Origin: Parus major
Lineage: Eukaryota; Chordata; Aves; Passeriformes; Paridae
Length of the DNA: 64,000 nucleotides
Reading direction: 5' to 3'
NCBI RefSeq assembly: GCF_001522545.3
Contig: NC_031770.1
Coordinates: 110,359,205-110,423,204, forward strand
This document shows, in pieces, positions 1 through 12,845 of the stretch (position 1 is the stretch's first letter; each line of letters starts with the position of its first letter). Below the pieces are notes generated by a model. It was not told the origin of the DNA. It saw only the letters and a list, made by a program, of their open reading frames with translations, and ran no database searches. The position numbers and the translations under genes are program-made.

Positions 1-1647
1 TATCATTTATGATCCCTTTATGCAGGGGCAAACTAGAGATGATTTTCCCTGTCACTTAGTTTAGAAGACTCAACTGGTCAACTGAGTTAGAAAGAGACCT
101 TCAGCCTATAGGTGTTCAAAAATGTGATTTTCAAGTGACATCAACACTGGCCTGAAGATAACTGAGGAGATTAAAATCCCCAGGTCTCCAGTGAAAGTGG
201 AAAACAGACTCAGGTTCATCCTTTTCATCCCTTGAAGGAGCATTAAAATTTAGTGCAAGACCCTTCATGCCAGCCTGGGCCAAACAGGTGTGTCCAACAA
301 TATTCAAACAGGAATCCAAACCCCCAAACCCAATCTCTGTGACCTCACAACACAAAATTGTCCCCATTTCTGCAGAGTCCCATAACTTCATAAATAAACC
401 ATGGTTCATTCTACATAGGCAGCAGATCCCATGGGGATCAGTGCTACATTCAGTATGGCATCTGCAGATCCTGTGTGGGAAAGTCCTATTTCTGCAAAGC
501 AGAAATCTTCTTCCTGACTTTTGGGAGCATTTTTCCTAAGATCCACCAAGAGAACTTCAGTGTATGACTAAAGAAGTCTTTGCCTTATAAACTCCTCGGT
601 AACAGGAGATGGGGACCAGATCTACCAGAGACACACTCTGGGCTTTGACTCAGGTTCTGGCAGATCATGAGGAAAAAGAGATGCTAAAATTTTGCCCAAA
701 GGCAGATATTCCTTTTTCCTTTTTTCTCATGTCATTCCTTGGGGATTAAAAGAAGTGGGAGACATCCATCACCCAGGCCTGGTTTCCTGTGACAGAAGAG
801 GCACAAGCAGGGGAGCAGTTTCTCATTGCCATATGGGAAAGGGACCCCACCAGTCGTGTGCTTGCTGGGCACGGAGGATCTGGGATGATCTGCCCTGACA
901 ATTTGTCCTGACTCCACCACAGTTTCCCTTTAAGTGTTCACCAAGGAGGCCCAGATAGCTCTGAACTCATAAGCAGCTCTCCTGGGAGGCCACTCATATG
1001 ACTCCAGTGCTCTGCCAGACTGGGGCATATGGCTCTGTTCCTGCCTTCCCCTCCTTCCCACCAAAGCCGGATGAGAGGGAACAATTTGGTGCCCTGCTGG
1101 AAACGAGCTGCTGGTCCCTGGCCAACTCCCAGCAGCATCAAAAAGCCATCTCCACAGTTGGCAGTGGCACTGAGGACACCTTGCTCTGGCATGCTGAGAG
1201 CAGGCCAAGCCTGAGGCACGCTGGCATGGGACAGCTTGTCCCATCATCAGCCGTATTGTCCCAGCGCGGTGGGATCCAGGAGCCTTCGGAGCCAGGGACA
1301 GATTTCTTTTTTTTCCTTTTTCCAATGGGAATTGGAGCCAGCCCAAAGAGAGACGTCATCCCTTCGCCCATCCCCACCTGCAGTTTCTCTGTCCACCACC
1401 TTGCCATGTCTCTGGCTCTTATTTTTGGAGTGCTGATAAAACCCCGTCTGTTCCGTACCACGTGTCGCCGTCACACACAGGACACGGCACAGCCAGGAAA
1501 GATGAGTCACCATTCACGGGACAGCACTGGCAGGGGGCCAGTGATGCCAATTTTAGGCTTTGTCAGACTGTGGTAATCACTGGGAAGGGGTTACATCATC
1601 AGAGCACTACAACAGCATTAGCTCATGCTGTTCCCAGGAGCTGGGGG

Positions 1648-1702
1648 CCAGCCAGGAAACTGAGGCATGCAGAGAGGTTTGGGTTCTTGTCAGGCAGATT
1701 CC
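1648..1702 (-). repeat. MIR-type SINE relic, reverse orientation
   Basis: The stretch around 1653-1690 reads GAAACTGAGGC, a short insertion, then CAGAGAGGTT and a later CTTG. In this order it matches the reverse complement of the MIR segment around the 'cctctctgtgcctcagtttc' block. Only about 50 bp are recognisable and the flanks are unclear. Such relics predate the bird-mammal split, so weak similarity is expected, and a chance match is possible. Confidence 0.4.
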
Positions 1703-4700
1703 AGGCAGGAAATTCAGACTTTTTTTGGGTAATTCCATGCTGCAGGCTTGCTGGAGATACACCTCTCATGGGAAGTTTGGGATTAGAGCACAGGAAAAGG
1801 TGCTGTTGGTTAGTGAAATACTTGGGAATTCAATTCTTCTTAGCTTCAGGTTGCTTTAGTGTGGGATTCTTGTCAAGCATCTAGGAGAGCACGGATAAAA
1901 AGGGAGCACATAGGCTCTGGGACGTGCAACAAACCATGGAAAAGATGCCCTGCTGGGCTCTGTGCTTCTACCCCTGATGGAGGTGGAGCAGTTCAGGTTG
2001 ATGCAATTCAAAATCGTTCAGTTCTGAAGGAAAGAATTATCTCACTTCAGAAGCTATTAATTGTTTTTTAATGATTAGCTTGGGGTGACAGCTCTGAGTC
2101 TGGGCATGCAGCAAAATTATCGAGTCAGTAGAAATCTCCTGAAATTACTTTTGTCCTAAGTGGCATTTGACCAACCTCATGCTCTCAGTGCCCTGAGAAC
2201 ATCCATGTGCTCACACAGAGGGTCACTGAGGCAGGACAGCCACCAGGCACAGGAACCCCTGTCTCATGTGCATCAAGATCCCAGAAATGTTTGAAAAAAG
2301 GCAAGAAGACCCAGGAGATAAGCCAGGGTGAGCATGACTTAATGTGTGGAAAGCAAGTTCTGACCTGCTACCTGTCACATAGGTCTCTGCAGAGTGTACA
2401 AAACGTGGGAAGCAGAGGAAGAAAGAGTTTCCTGCAGTTACCCTTGGAAAATCAGTGTCCCTGGTGCCTTCAGCCACCCCACTGCGAGACAGCACCAGCT
2501 GCAGCACATCCATTTTTGTCACTTTGTCACTCCCCCTCGCAGGAACACTCTGCCAGACTCGCCTCATTGATGCCAGCCCTGTGTACTCTCCAGGAATGTT
2601 GAGATGCTCCTTCTTTTCCAGAGACCAGTCCCCTCCGCTGGGATTACGCTGAGGCGTTCCCACCAAAGCCCCCCCACAACACACCAAAGCTTTATAAACC
2701 ATTAGGTTACAAAGGGTGCACTGCTGGCACATCTCTGGATGGAGACCTCTTTGGCCAGTGAGTGTCATCCCAACCGGGTCCCTTCCTCTTTCCCATCAGG
2801 CCAAAATCATTCCCAGAGCTGGGATGAAGTTATTTCCCTAATTGCCTCGCAGGCTCTCTGTGCCCAGGCCAAGCCATCTGCCAGAGGAGGTTTGCAGGAT
2901 CCCTGTTTGGTGCTGTCACAGACAGTTTGAAGCATTGCCTTGATGTTGTCTCATCTCCAAGGAACAGCCCGTGGGAGCTGTGTTTTTAGCAGGAAGTTCC
3001 CTCACGCAGCCCTGGCAGGAGATGCTGCTTTCCTAATCCAGGGACAAGTCTGTTGGGTTTCATCCCTGCTGATAAACCAAACCACATCAGAACATGAGCA
3101 CAGCCACCAGATCTTCTTCATCCTCTGCTTCACTTATCAGCACAGCCCTTGGCACATTTTTAACTCCCGGCAGCCAACACCAACCCAAACAATTCCCATG
3201 CTTGGCTCAGGTGATGGCAAGAACAATTCCCACCAAGCACTCTGGGCCACCCTGTTTTGGAGGCTGGGACAGAACTTTCTAGTCAACAGAATTAGGCTTG
3301 GCTTAGTTGCTGATTTCTGGGCACAGGGTCCAAAGCTTCCCCAGATCTGTGCTAAGGAAAAAGGGATTCTCCTGGTCACTCTCCAAAGCAGACAGCAGAT
3401 CTCCTTGGGCTTTCCTTTCCAGATCTGAGGTGCTGCTCCCCTCTTTTTCAGAGTATTTTAGCCCCCACTTGCAGGATTACATCATCCTTTCAACCTGTGG
3501 TAGGCAGGTTTGTACATATTTCCCAGGGGCTGAGGTCCTCATCCAAATTAAAACAGAAACAAAACAAACAAATGAGTGACAGGATAGAGGTGCTGTAACA
3601 GATGTCAGACTGCAGTGTTAAAATGCACATATACTGTACATGTTTGTGCAGTCCTGTTGTTTCATGCCAACCATCCCTATTCAGAACATAGAAATGGGTG
3701 GGAAGAGATTTTATGCTAAATGGTGACATGTTGTTTTCCTTAGGGAAAAAGTTGGGGTTTTTTCACCATTTCAGTGGATTCCAGTAGTTCCCTAAAGTGT
3801 GTTTCTCTTCTAAGGGTTCCTAACAGTAGAGTTAAAATACCATTAGGTGTGAAAAATCTCAGAGTGGGAGGCTCCTTCTGATATTTTCAGGATTCAGACT
3901 GGAAGAAGCTCTGCTGGATTGGATACACTTGAAAATCTTTAGCAAAGAATTGGCCACCAGAAGTTGTAACTAAAGTGCCCTTCACAAAGAACCAGTTGTT
4001 GAATGCGAAATCTGATTTTTTCCTCCAAGAATAACCTCCCTTGGATTTTGCCATCTTATTCTTACCAGTTGAAGTAACCATGTTTGGGATGTGGGTTTTG
4101 TGCCTGTTGTTCTAGGAAGACTATTTCAATTAGCAAAGGGACAAAACCTAAGCTCTCAGCAGGGATTACCAATGGAAGTTTCTGGAGATGGTTGTGCTCC
4201 TGTCAGGTTGAGCCAGGTTTGTGTGATTCCCCTGCCTTCTAACGTTGCCTGCAAAGAGGGATTTTGCTCTGCTTGCACAGAGTTAAATCCTGTCCTCACC
4301 GGAGGTGTTGTCAGAACACCCTGGTGGAGCATGTCCAGTGAAATCTCTTGGGGGTCTCTCGAGGAGCTTCACATCCTCTCATCTGTGGCTGTTCACTTGT
4401 AGGGGCTCAGGTGGGGTTCTTTTCCAGTGCCATTCTGAGACAGCACTTAAAGTCTTCAGATTAACGGGGATTTAACTCAAAAGTCTTTATAATTACAGTG
4501 ATGACTGTGCAGAGGGCACCTCGGCCTGAAAAGAGTGGCAATTCATGCAGCTTTTGACAAAAATAGACACGAAGAGCAGTTCTCATGCTCTATTTCCAAA
4601 CAAGCTAATCTGTGCCCAGGAAATCCCGGCTGCTGCTTTCCCAGCACATTTCTAATGCAGAATTAACCCAGGTGATTGGTGCCTGGAGGGGTTTAGAGCT

Positions 4701-6919
4701 CAGAGCAGACCATCTCTCCTTCACGTCTCTGGGTCATTAGAAGACAGAGATGCACACGGTTGTTGGTTCTGGGTGTCTCTGTCAGCTTCAGTGCCATCCC
4801 TGCCCACCTGAGAGTCAGGGATTTGTGGGATTCATGATCTCCAGAGGATGCACTGGGAAAAAATGAACTTGGGTGTGGAGGGAAGATCCTAGAGAGGTTT
4901 GAGTCTTTGCTGCTGCAATGTGGGCTACTGGTCCACATGAACCCAAACTGAAGTGATAACAGCAGCTCCTCTAATCAGAAACACCACCCATGCAGCCCCA
5001 CACTGACACTGAAAACATCATCAGTAAGATTAGTAAGAATTCTGATTCCAAAAATCACAAAGAACTGTTCTGCATGAGCACCCTCAAAGTAGAATCTGAT
5101 GAAGTGGGGGTTCTTTTGGTGAGAAAAAAAATAAATCTCCTTTTGCTGAAAGGAAAAGAGTGAATTCTTTCCATTCCATTTTCTTAACATTTAGGGGAAG
5201 CTTCAAAACAGAGGAGCCATTTCAAACTAGATAGTTTTAGTGTTATAAATACTTCTGTATCATTTGTGCCACACCAACAGGAGCACCAAAAGTAAGACTG
5301 TGCTTGTCTCTCTGTTCCCTGATTGCCTTCAGCTTCTTTAGGACTGAGTCAAATCACCAAACTCACTCCAGATTCCTGAATGGAATTCTTAGACTTCTGT
5401 CATGCATTGTTCCCCCTGAAAAGTGAGTTTGTGCGTTGTCATTTCCTTGAACTCCACCATTAGAGTCCCATCAGAGGCTCTGGTGGCTGGGTGGAGTTGT
5501 TTCAGAAGAGGCTGCTCTGCAGAAGGCAGGATTTGTCTCTGGTTCTAGCAGTGGACTCACACTGACATTTTCCTCAGGCATAATTTTGGGAGCATAGCTG
5601 AGACCAGATTCCTGAAGGGATTACCCTATCCTGCTAAAATAACATTTTTCTGTCAGAAAGCTGTCCCCACATCTGTATTACACTTTACCTAAGCTCTACC
5701 TGCCATGCCTGGGCTCCCCAGAGCTGTCCAGACACAGCAGCCACCTGGACTAATTTACTCTGCCCAGCCTGGAAAATCTGATAATCTGAGAAGCTTCATC
5801 TCCAGGCATTGAGGAGTTGAGCCAAAGGTCTCCCACATTATTTTTAAGGTGATGAAAGGGATTATACGACCATGGTTGTGATAAACAGAGGGCTGTGATC
5901 AGATTTTGTCTATAGCTGTACCACAGTCTTGGAGCCCAAGCACTGGCACTCAGGTGACTGTGCTAAATTGGTCTCTGGTAGAGTTTTTTTTGCCTGCCAG
6001 CTCTTTCCCAATGCTTCCCCAGGCATGAAAAAACAAATTCACATAGTCCAGGAACCATTCCCATTGGGCAGATTGGATACAGCTCCTGGGGGATTTTAAC
6101 AGGATGGGCATGGCAGATTCTGCCAGCTGGGCTCAGGGTCAACAAATAATCCTGTTTCTCATTTGGGGCTCAGATACCACCACCAGGCTCTCTTCCCATG
6201 TGTTCCTCTCCTCTCTGCTGGTTTTTATGAGCTGATCTGTGGTGACAAAAAGACCCCAGCTAGCCAAGTGAGTTGAGGCTTGTTTGTGGATCTCTGCTTA
6301 GACAGGGACTGAGATTTCCCCTAAGTGCTGCCAGAAATGTTCCAGGTCTGGAACAGGTGTCAGCAGCTTCTTTCCCTACATAAATAGATAAAACCTGAGA
6401 TACCTGCAGTCAGCATCCTGGGAAAGGGGAAAGGCTGCTATGGAAAGCAGAAGTGGCTTTTGATGCTGATGAGGGCTGTGTACACACAGGCCTGTTGAGA
6501 CCAGCCTTCTTCTCAATGATTTAACAGAGGTATGTTGTCTTTCTCCACTTGAGGTTGTTGGTAACTCTGTCTGGCTGTTTTAGGATGTCCTCTGACTGAC
6601 CATGGCACGCTCCTCACCTCAGGAGGGTGCTGGGGGCTTGTTTTACCTGCTTGGCCTTCAGTGGTTTAAATTCATTGTGTTGTGTCACTTGAATATGCCC
6701 ACACCATGTGGGGTCTCAGCTTCTGCTCTGCAGGAGCCACTGTGGGCTATTGTGCTCATCTTGGAGCCAGGAACAGGTTTCAGAAATCCTCCTTTCTCTT
6801 CTCTTCCCCTTGCTGAGACTCAGTGCTCCCCTCTGAGCTCTTGTGGGGAGTTGGTGGATGCCAAACCACTGTTACTATTTCTCTTACCATGTTCTTTGGT
6901 TATTTCACTTTGAACCACA

Positions 6920-7056
6920 CCCCTGGAAGTGTTCAGGGTCAGGCTGGATGGGATCTGAGCAAGCTGAGAGTGTGAAAGGTGTCTCTACCCATGGCAGGGG
7001 GTCGGAACGAGATGAGCTTTAAGGACACTTCCCTCTCAATCCATTCCATGATTCAC
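6920..7056 (+). repeat. CR1 LINE 3' end fragment
   Basis: This is a truncated copy of the 3' end of a chicken-repeat-1 non-LTR retrotransposon. Recognisable blocks in order are the 'gtcaggctggatggg' segment, 'ggtgtctctacccatggcag', 'gatgagctttaagga' and the closing 'tccattccatgattc' tail. It carries no open reading frame of the element. The copy is clearly diverged, with several indels, so it is an old insertion inside the XKR6 intron. Confidence 0.85.
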
Positions 7057-10000
7057 CAGGAAGAGTCCATGGAGAGACAGGGGCATTTCCACACAACTCA
7101 TCCCGTGTCTCAGACAGCATTCCTGGGGTGAAATAAACACTGAGGCACGTGATGGATGGGGCCTCTTCATACAGAGGGTTTTAGAACAGTGGGGAGGCTT
7201 TGCTAATCCTGATGTGGTGGGTGATGGCCAACATTTTGAACAGGAGACTGACACTTCACTGAGGTCATTCAAGGACAATCCCAAACAGAGGGTGGATTAT
7301 CCCATCTCTGCTTGGCCCAGGGTGCTCGTGCCTCCCACAGCAGGCTCAGTCTCTGGCTTGCATCCAGGAGGAGACACAAGAGTCGATGGCTGCAGGGTTG
7401 GAGCTGGTTTGGAGTGCCCGAGTTCACAGAGGACATGAATAGGACACGACAGAAGCAGCCGAGATAATGAGAGCACAGATCAGATGAGTGTGGCTGGTCA
7501 CCTCTTCCTGCATCAGGGAAAAGGGGGCACTGGGGACAGCTGAAAGGCAGCAGGATGAAAGGGGAGGAAAGCAAGGCCTTTGGAAACACAATCCCTGGTG
7601 ACCCCATGGATGCTTCCTCAAGGCGGTGCTGCAGCGTGGGCTGGGGGAGGAACTAAGGAGGGACTCAACTTTTCTGGGGTCATTGAGGACATCTTAATTT
7701 AGCAAAAGGAGAAGGGTTTAGGAAGCATCATTTCAGGACATGAGCCAGCCTTTAACTGTCAAGGGGCGGGAGGGCAACTCTCCATGGGAGCGAGCTCTTG
7801 TGGACTTGTCCTGGCATGGATTTTCTCACAGTGAAAGGTTTGGGAACACAGAGGTGCCTCTGGTCTAATCTGGAAGAGTTTTCCTTGTGCCAGCTTGGAC
7901 ATGGACTATCCTGCAGAGAAATTAAACTCAAGCCTTGTGTGGGACTCCAGTGGGATTTGGTGGTAGAAGACTTTCTTGTTATCCAGACCTACTTGGAAAT
8001 CTGTCCCTGAAAGGAGTTAGCTTTGTTTCCTGCCTTTCCCAGTCATCAGCAGTTTTCTGTTTCCTATGGAATTGTGATGCTGTGTCCAGGTGAGCTGGGT
8101 CCTGGACAATAGGGATGTGATAGCCCTTGGAAGAAGGTCCCAGAGGATCTCCCTAGCAAGGGAGCAGGTGCTGAGGATGTGAAACCCACCCCTTGCCTGA
8201 TGAAACCAGAATATTTTCTGTGAGAAAAGAGCAAAGGACAGGACACGGGTGTGATATCTCTTCCCGATCTGGATTTTCATCCCTGGCAATTCCAGCTCTT
8301 AGTAGAGCACAGAGATGTCACATAAATGTGAGGAGGCCATTCCTGGGTCAAACTTTTGAGTTGTCTTCACAATAGGTGGAGTAGTTCTCATCTGCCAGAC
8401 TGGACTGGTGACACACTGGAGAAACTGTTTAAGGAAGTGTCCTGAAATCCAGTGAGGAAAATGAGAGGCAAAATGGTCTGTGCAGCCCTTTAATATTTAT
8501 ATACTGGCAATGTTCCACATTTTTTCCATGTTCGAAGAGACAAAGAGGGAAAATAAAGGAAAAAAGACACGAGTCATTCCCTCCTCTGATGGGGAAGAAT
8601 AAAGAAAGATCAAGCATCAAAATCCATCAGGAAACAATAAAAATCAGACCTGAGGTCTGATTCTGACCCCTTTTACTCTAACACAAACAAATTAAATCAG
8701 ATTAAAAAATAAGGGAGGGTGACTTTCAGGCCCTCTTATTACAAAAGCAGGATCTGGCTTGATCTCTTTTGTGTATAAATGCATTTTCACTCTGTGTGCA
8801 TCAAAATGAAAGCCTGTTCCTCGTCTCCCACTGAGCTTCAGGGAGGAACATGCCACCCAAAGGGGAAAACAGGATAACAGGGTTCACAGCACAGGGGCCT
8901 GAGCAGCCAGCCAGGGATGGAGATGAACTGAAACGTGGCACTTGGCATTAAGCAAGAGCTGCCTCTGCACAGGGGCTGAGGGAAGGTTTCGTGTCGCGCT
9001 CAATATTTGCCATCCCGCTCACCCGGGAGGAACGTTGGTATCTTCCCATTTTGTTTTAGTGGAGTCTTAAGGAGAATTAATGTCAAGAAAGAAATAGAGC
9101 ACTGTTTAGGCATCATTTTCATGTCCCTGTTAAAGGGACAGGCACCACAGGAAATACTCGGGGAATGTGCTACAGCAACCGCATCCAAATTACACGCAGC
9201 CAACAACCTGCAGCTGGATTTGTGATGGGAACTGTACCTACCCCTATGAAAATCCTCTCTCCTCAGCTGGACAACACTGAGTAAGGCCAAGATGGCTATA
9301 TTGTTCATTTTAAATATTCAGCTGTGTGTGTGATTTTTTCTGTTAGACTGGCTGTAAAACCTTGCACAACTGCATAGCAGGAACAGGCCAGATAGACAGG
9401 GATGGCTTTCCCTGTGCTGTTTTTGTTCCTAGGCTTTAAAAGCAGCAGTGGCAATTTAAGGGGAGTCATTGTTTTCATTCTTTTGTGTGGATGGGGTTTT
9501 TTCCAAAGAGCTTTTTTAAAAATCTGAGATGACCTTTCTTTTTCTGGACCATGGGTACAAACCAGAGGAGGAAAAACAAACCAGGGTGAAATTCAGGGTG
9601 TTCCTGTGAGCTTCAGCAGTTTTCCTTAAAGTCAGAGTGGTTCAGGCTCCTCTCCTCTGGCATCAGATCACTGTCTGCATTTTACTCAAGTCCACTCATG
9701 TCTCCATGATCCAAAGCAACAGCTCTTGTTTCCCTTTCTCAGAGAATCTATTCCTCAGTCTGACATTCTCAGAAATATAACTTTTATACACCTGCCTTAT
9801 TTCCCACTGCTTTCTCATCTCTCTGTGCCATTTCCTGTTGCACGTTTTTCTGTGCCACGTGTATATCATTGAAGAAGGATCATGAGCTCCCCTGAGAAAG
9901 GCAGAAATTTTTTTTGAGTCTCAGCTGGTGTCATTTGAAATGCCCTGAGTACCTTCCTTCACTCCAGCTCCCAGCTCAGAAATGTTCTTGTCCTCTGTAT

Positions 10001-10247
10001 GCAAGTTTGTCACATCTGCCAGCTCCACATGGCAGTCTGGAATATCCTAAAGCATCTCAAACGTTGCTGGATTCCCACCTGTGATGGTTGCACTAAGCTT
10101 TGATCCTCCTTTGAGCAAAGAGACATCATTTAACCACGGACAGCCTGGGGTGAGTCTCCTCAGTAGGAGCTGAATCCTGTCTGAAATGTCTTGTCAAGTG
10201 CACTGTGATGTGAGGGAGAACTATTTCCTGCTTTAGCTTGGGTTTTA

Positions 10248-10317
10248 TACCAGATCTTGGGTAAATCCTTCAAATCTTGGTGCTTCATCTGTCAAATGGG
10301 CCATTACAGAGATACCC
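10248..10317 (+). repeat. MIR-type SINE relic
   Basis: The segment contains CTTGGGTAAATC, then a pyrimidine-rich stretch, CTTCATCTGTCAAATGGG and a following GATACC. This is the order of the central-to-3' part of MIR (cttgggcaagt, then catctgtaaaatgggg, then ataatacc). It is short and diverged and has no clear ends. The better preserved copy at 21755 supports the idea that old MIR copies survive in this locus. Confidence 0.5.
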
Positions 10318-12067
10318 CTCCCCGTGCTGAATGTAGGTGAGCAGATGTCTCACTGCAGGGACTTCAGGGTCCATTCCTAAAAGAATTTGGGGGATTATTT
10401 TGGGTGCTGTGTCATTCAAGGGATTCCTTGATGGTGCTGACTTTGGCCTGTGTGTCACCCATGGCTTTCTAGGGCAGGGAGGTTTGAAGAGAGTGCTGGT
10501 CTGTGCCCCTCTGACTCACTGTGGGCAGGTGGGATACAGAGCTGCCACCACCACGAGCCCCCCGGCCCCATAGGAGCTGATTTCCTCCTGGCTCCAGAAT
10601 GCCTACAGAGAGGTGGCTGTGCATGGTGGGGATGTTCCGCTCCCAAGACTGGGAACAGAGTGGGAAGAGTGGGAGTGGGCTCCTTTTGAAGTGACTTCAG
10701 TGTTTACCCAACCTCATCCCTTTGATAAACAAACCTTGGAAGGGAGTTGAAACCTACTTGCGCTCCACCAAGGTGCGTCAGTTACCACGTGCAAGAGTCA
10801 GAATCAAAATTAAAAATTACTGCTCATGTGATCCAACTGTTCAGGACTTTTTGTTTTAGTTATAACTGAAGAGATTTCTACAGTTGCTTAGAAATAAGGT
10901 CTGGAGAAGGTGGGAGGAAAAACAGGGGCAGTTTATCCCACAGTCTGTGAGAACTGTGAATTGTATGAAGATGTCACGGGCTAGAAGCCACAGGGAAAGT
11001 TGGGAATGGGAAATTTGTGGTCAAGATGATAAAAGTGCTGTGTCATTTAGGTCTGTAAGAAAGAGCCAGGGAATAATTTCTGTGCCAACACAGCAAGAGG
11101 TAAGAGTGATGTAAGTCTTTACATTACTCCGTGCTTCCTGCTGACATCCACCTACAGATCTCCCCTCTTACACTCAGGTCCAGATCCCTCTCGTCACCAG
11201 GGTGCCAACATTCACATTCAACACGAGACTTGGGAACTTTTAAACAACAGCAAAAATATGTCAAAGTGTCCAGAGATCCTTCATCACCTCCCTCAGATCC
11301 TGGTGCAGATGAAGAGACAATGAGCTGTTCCGTACAGGGGGGACTCATCCCGCCTGACTGCTGGTGCTCGCACGTCCCCTGGCAAGGGATGGAGTCAGAC
11401 ACCTTGGGAGCATGAGTCAACCCCTCCCTGTCCCACACACGGATGTCAGGACAGGCTGAATCACTTTCTGGGGGTGTCTGCCTCTCTCTGCTGGCTGGAG
11501 GAGACGTTCAGATGACTGTCAGCAGCCCGGGTGCCGTGCCAGTGACTCAACACACGCACTCTGAGACAGCTCTGTGCAATTTACAGCAAAGGCTGTGATT
11601 AGTGGAGGGTTCTGCCCTGCAAACATTAGGTAAAGCCTTTATGTGCAAACTGGGGGATTGTTTTGGGTTTGTTTTATTCCCCTCTCTTTTCTAGAATAAA
11701 TGAGCCCAACAGAAACATTTTTAATCCAGGGTGACACATTTGTCTCCTGTGGGTTGGTGCTGCTTGAGTTTCCCTGTACAGGTACAGCTAATGCTGTACA
11801 AGTTTCTAGTAAAACAGCACTAAAATAAGACAATAAATGACATATTTTTTCCTTGCTAATTATGGAAAGTTTTTAAACTGAATAGCCAAGAGATAGTGCA
11901 ACAAACAGTACTTATATACATAACAAAACTTTGTGGCATGACTCATCCTTCCAAAACTTTTAATAAAGTCTACAAAAAATGTAACTCGTCTTGTACGTTC
12001 AAAATTAATCTAATCTACATCTGCTTGAGTATGAGGGTGTTCATATTTGAAAGTTTCCATCCATTAT

Positions 12068-12449
12068 GGGGAGAGGCTGAGGGAGCTGGGCCTGTTCAGT
12101 CTGGAGAAGACTGAGAGGGGATCTCAATAATCCATATAAATACCTCCAAAGGGTGTCAGAGGATGTGCCAGACTTTTACAGAGGTGCCCAGTGACAGGAT
12201 CAGGAGCAGTGACCATAAAATAAACCACAAGAAGCTCCACCTCAAGATGAGAAAGAACTTCTTTACACTGAGGGTGGCAGAGCACTGGAACAGCTGCCCA
12301 GGGAGAGCATGGAGTTCCCTCTCTGGAGAGATTCCAAACCCACCTGGATGTGTTCCTGTGCCACCTGCTCCAGGTGATCCTACCTTGGCAGAGTGGTTGG
12401 ATGATCTCCAGGGCTTCCTTCCAACTCCAGCCATTCTGTGAGTCTGTGG
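12068..12449 (+). repeat. CR1 LINE 3' end fragment, about 380 bp
   Basis: This is a long, well recognisable CR1 3' end. It contains the 'gaggctgagggagctggg' block, 'cctgttcagtctggagaag', the 'agaaagaacttctttacact' block, 'gagcactggaacagctgccc', 'gatgatctccagggc' and the terminal 'ccattctgtga' tail. An open frame of 92 codons on each strand runs through it, but these are by-products of the repeat and not the CR1 reverse transcriptase. The copy has no visible 5' part, as is typical of 5'-truncated CR1 insertions. Confidence 0.93.
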
Positions 12450-12750
12450 CTGGAATCCCCAAGTCCTTTGTGCAAGTGTTTCATAGGAAGGACTTAGAAC
12501 TCGAGGGGAATCTGTGATTTTCTTAAAGCTGGTGGCTTAAATCTTCCCTCATGGATAAGGCCACTGCTCTTACTGCTTTGCTCTTCATTGTTTGTTTAAA
12601 ATTCAGTCTAAAATTCTAATGCACATTTGAGCCCAAAAACAAGGGATTCAGAGGGAAATGAGAGCTGATGAAAAGGTGTAGTTTTGCTGGACTTTGCAAG
12701 CTGTGAGAATTCCAATGAAGACAGAATTGGAGTCTGCCATCCTTCCTGGC

Positions 12751-12845
12751 CATCTCCTCCATGATCTCTCCTCCAGACATGGATAGGTTGGAATCTCCCC
12801 TCATCTCCTCCATGATCTCTCCTCCAGACATGGATAGGTTGGAAA
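12751..12845 (+). repeat. Tandem duplication, 51-bp unit, two copies
   Basis: The block beginning CATCTCCTCCATGATCTCTC at 12751 is repeated from 12802 with a period of 51 bases. About 44 bases of the second copy are identical to the first, and it then diverges after GGATAGGTTGGAA. The identity implies a recent duplication. In the reverse reading it makes a small open frame repeat a 17-residue peptide, which is a side effect of the duplication. Confidence 0.95.

Noticed and set aside
12163..12441. 92-codon ORF in each direction
   Set aside because: Both lie wholly inside the non-coding 3' end of a CR1 element.
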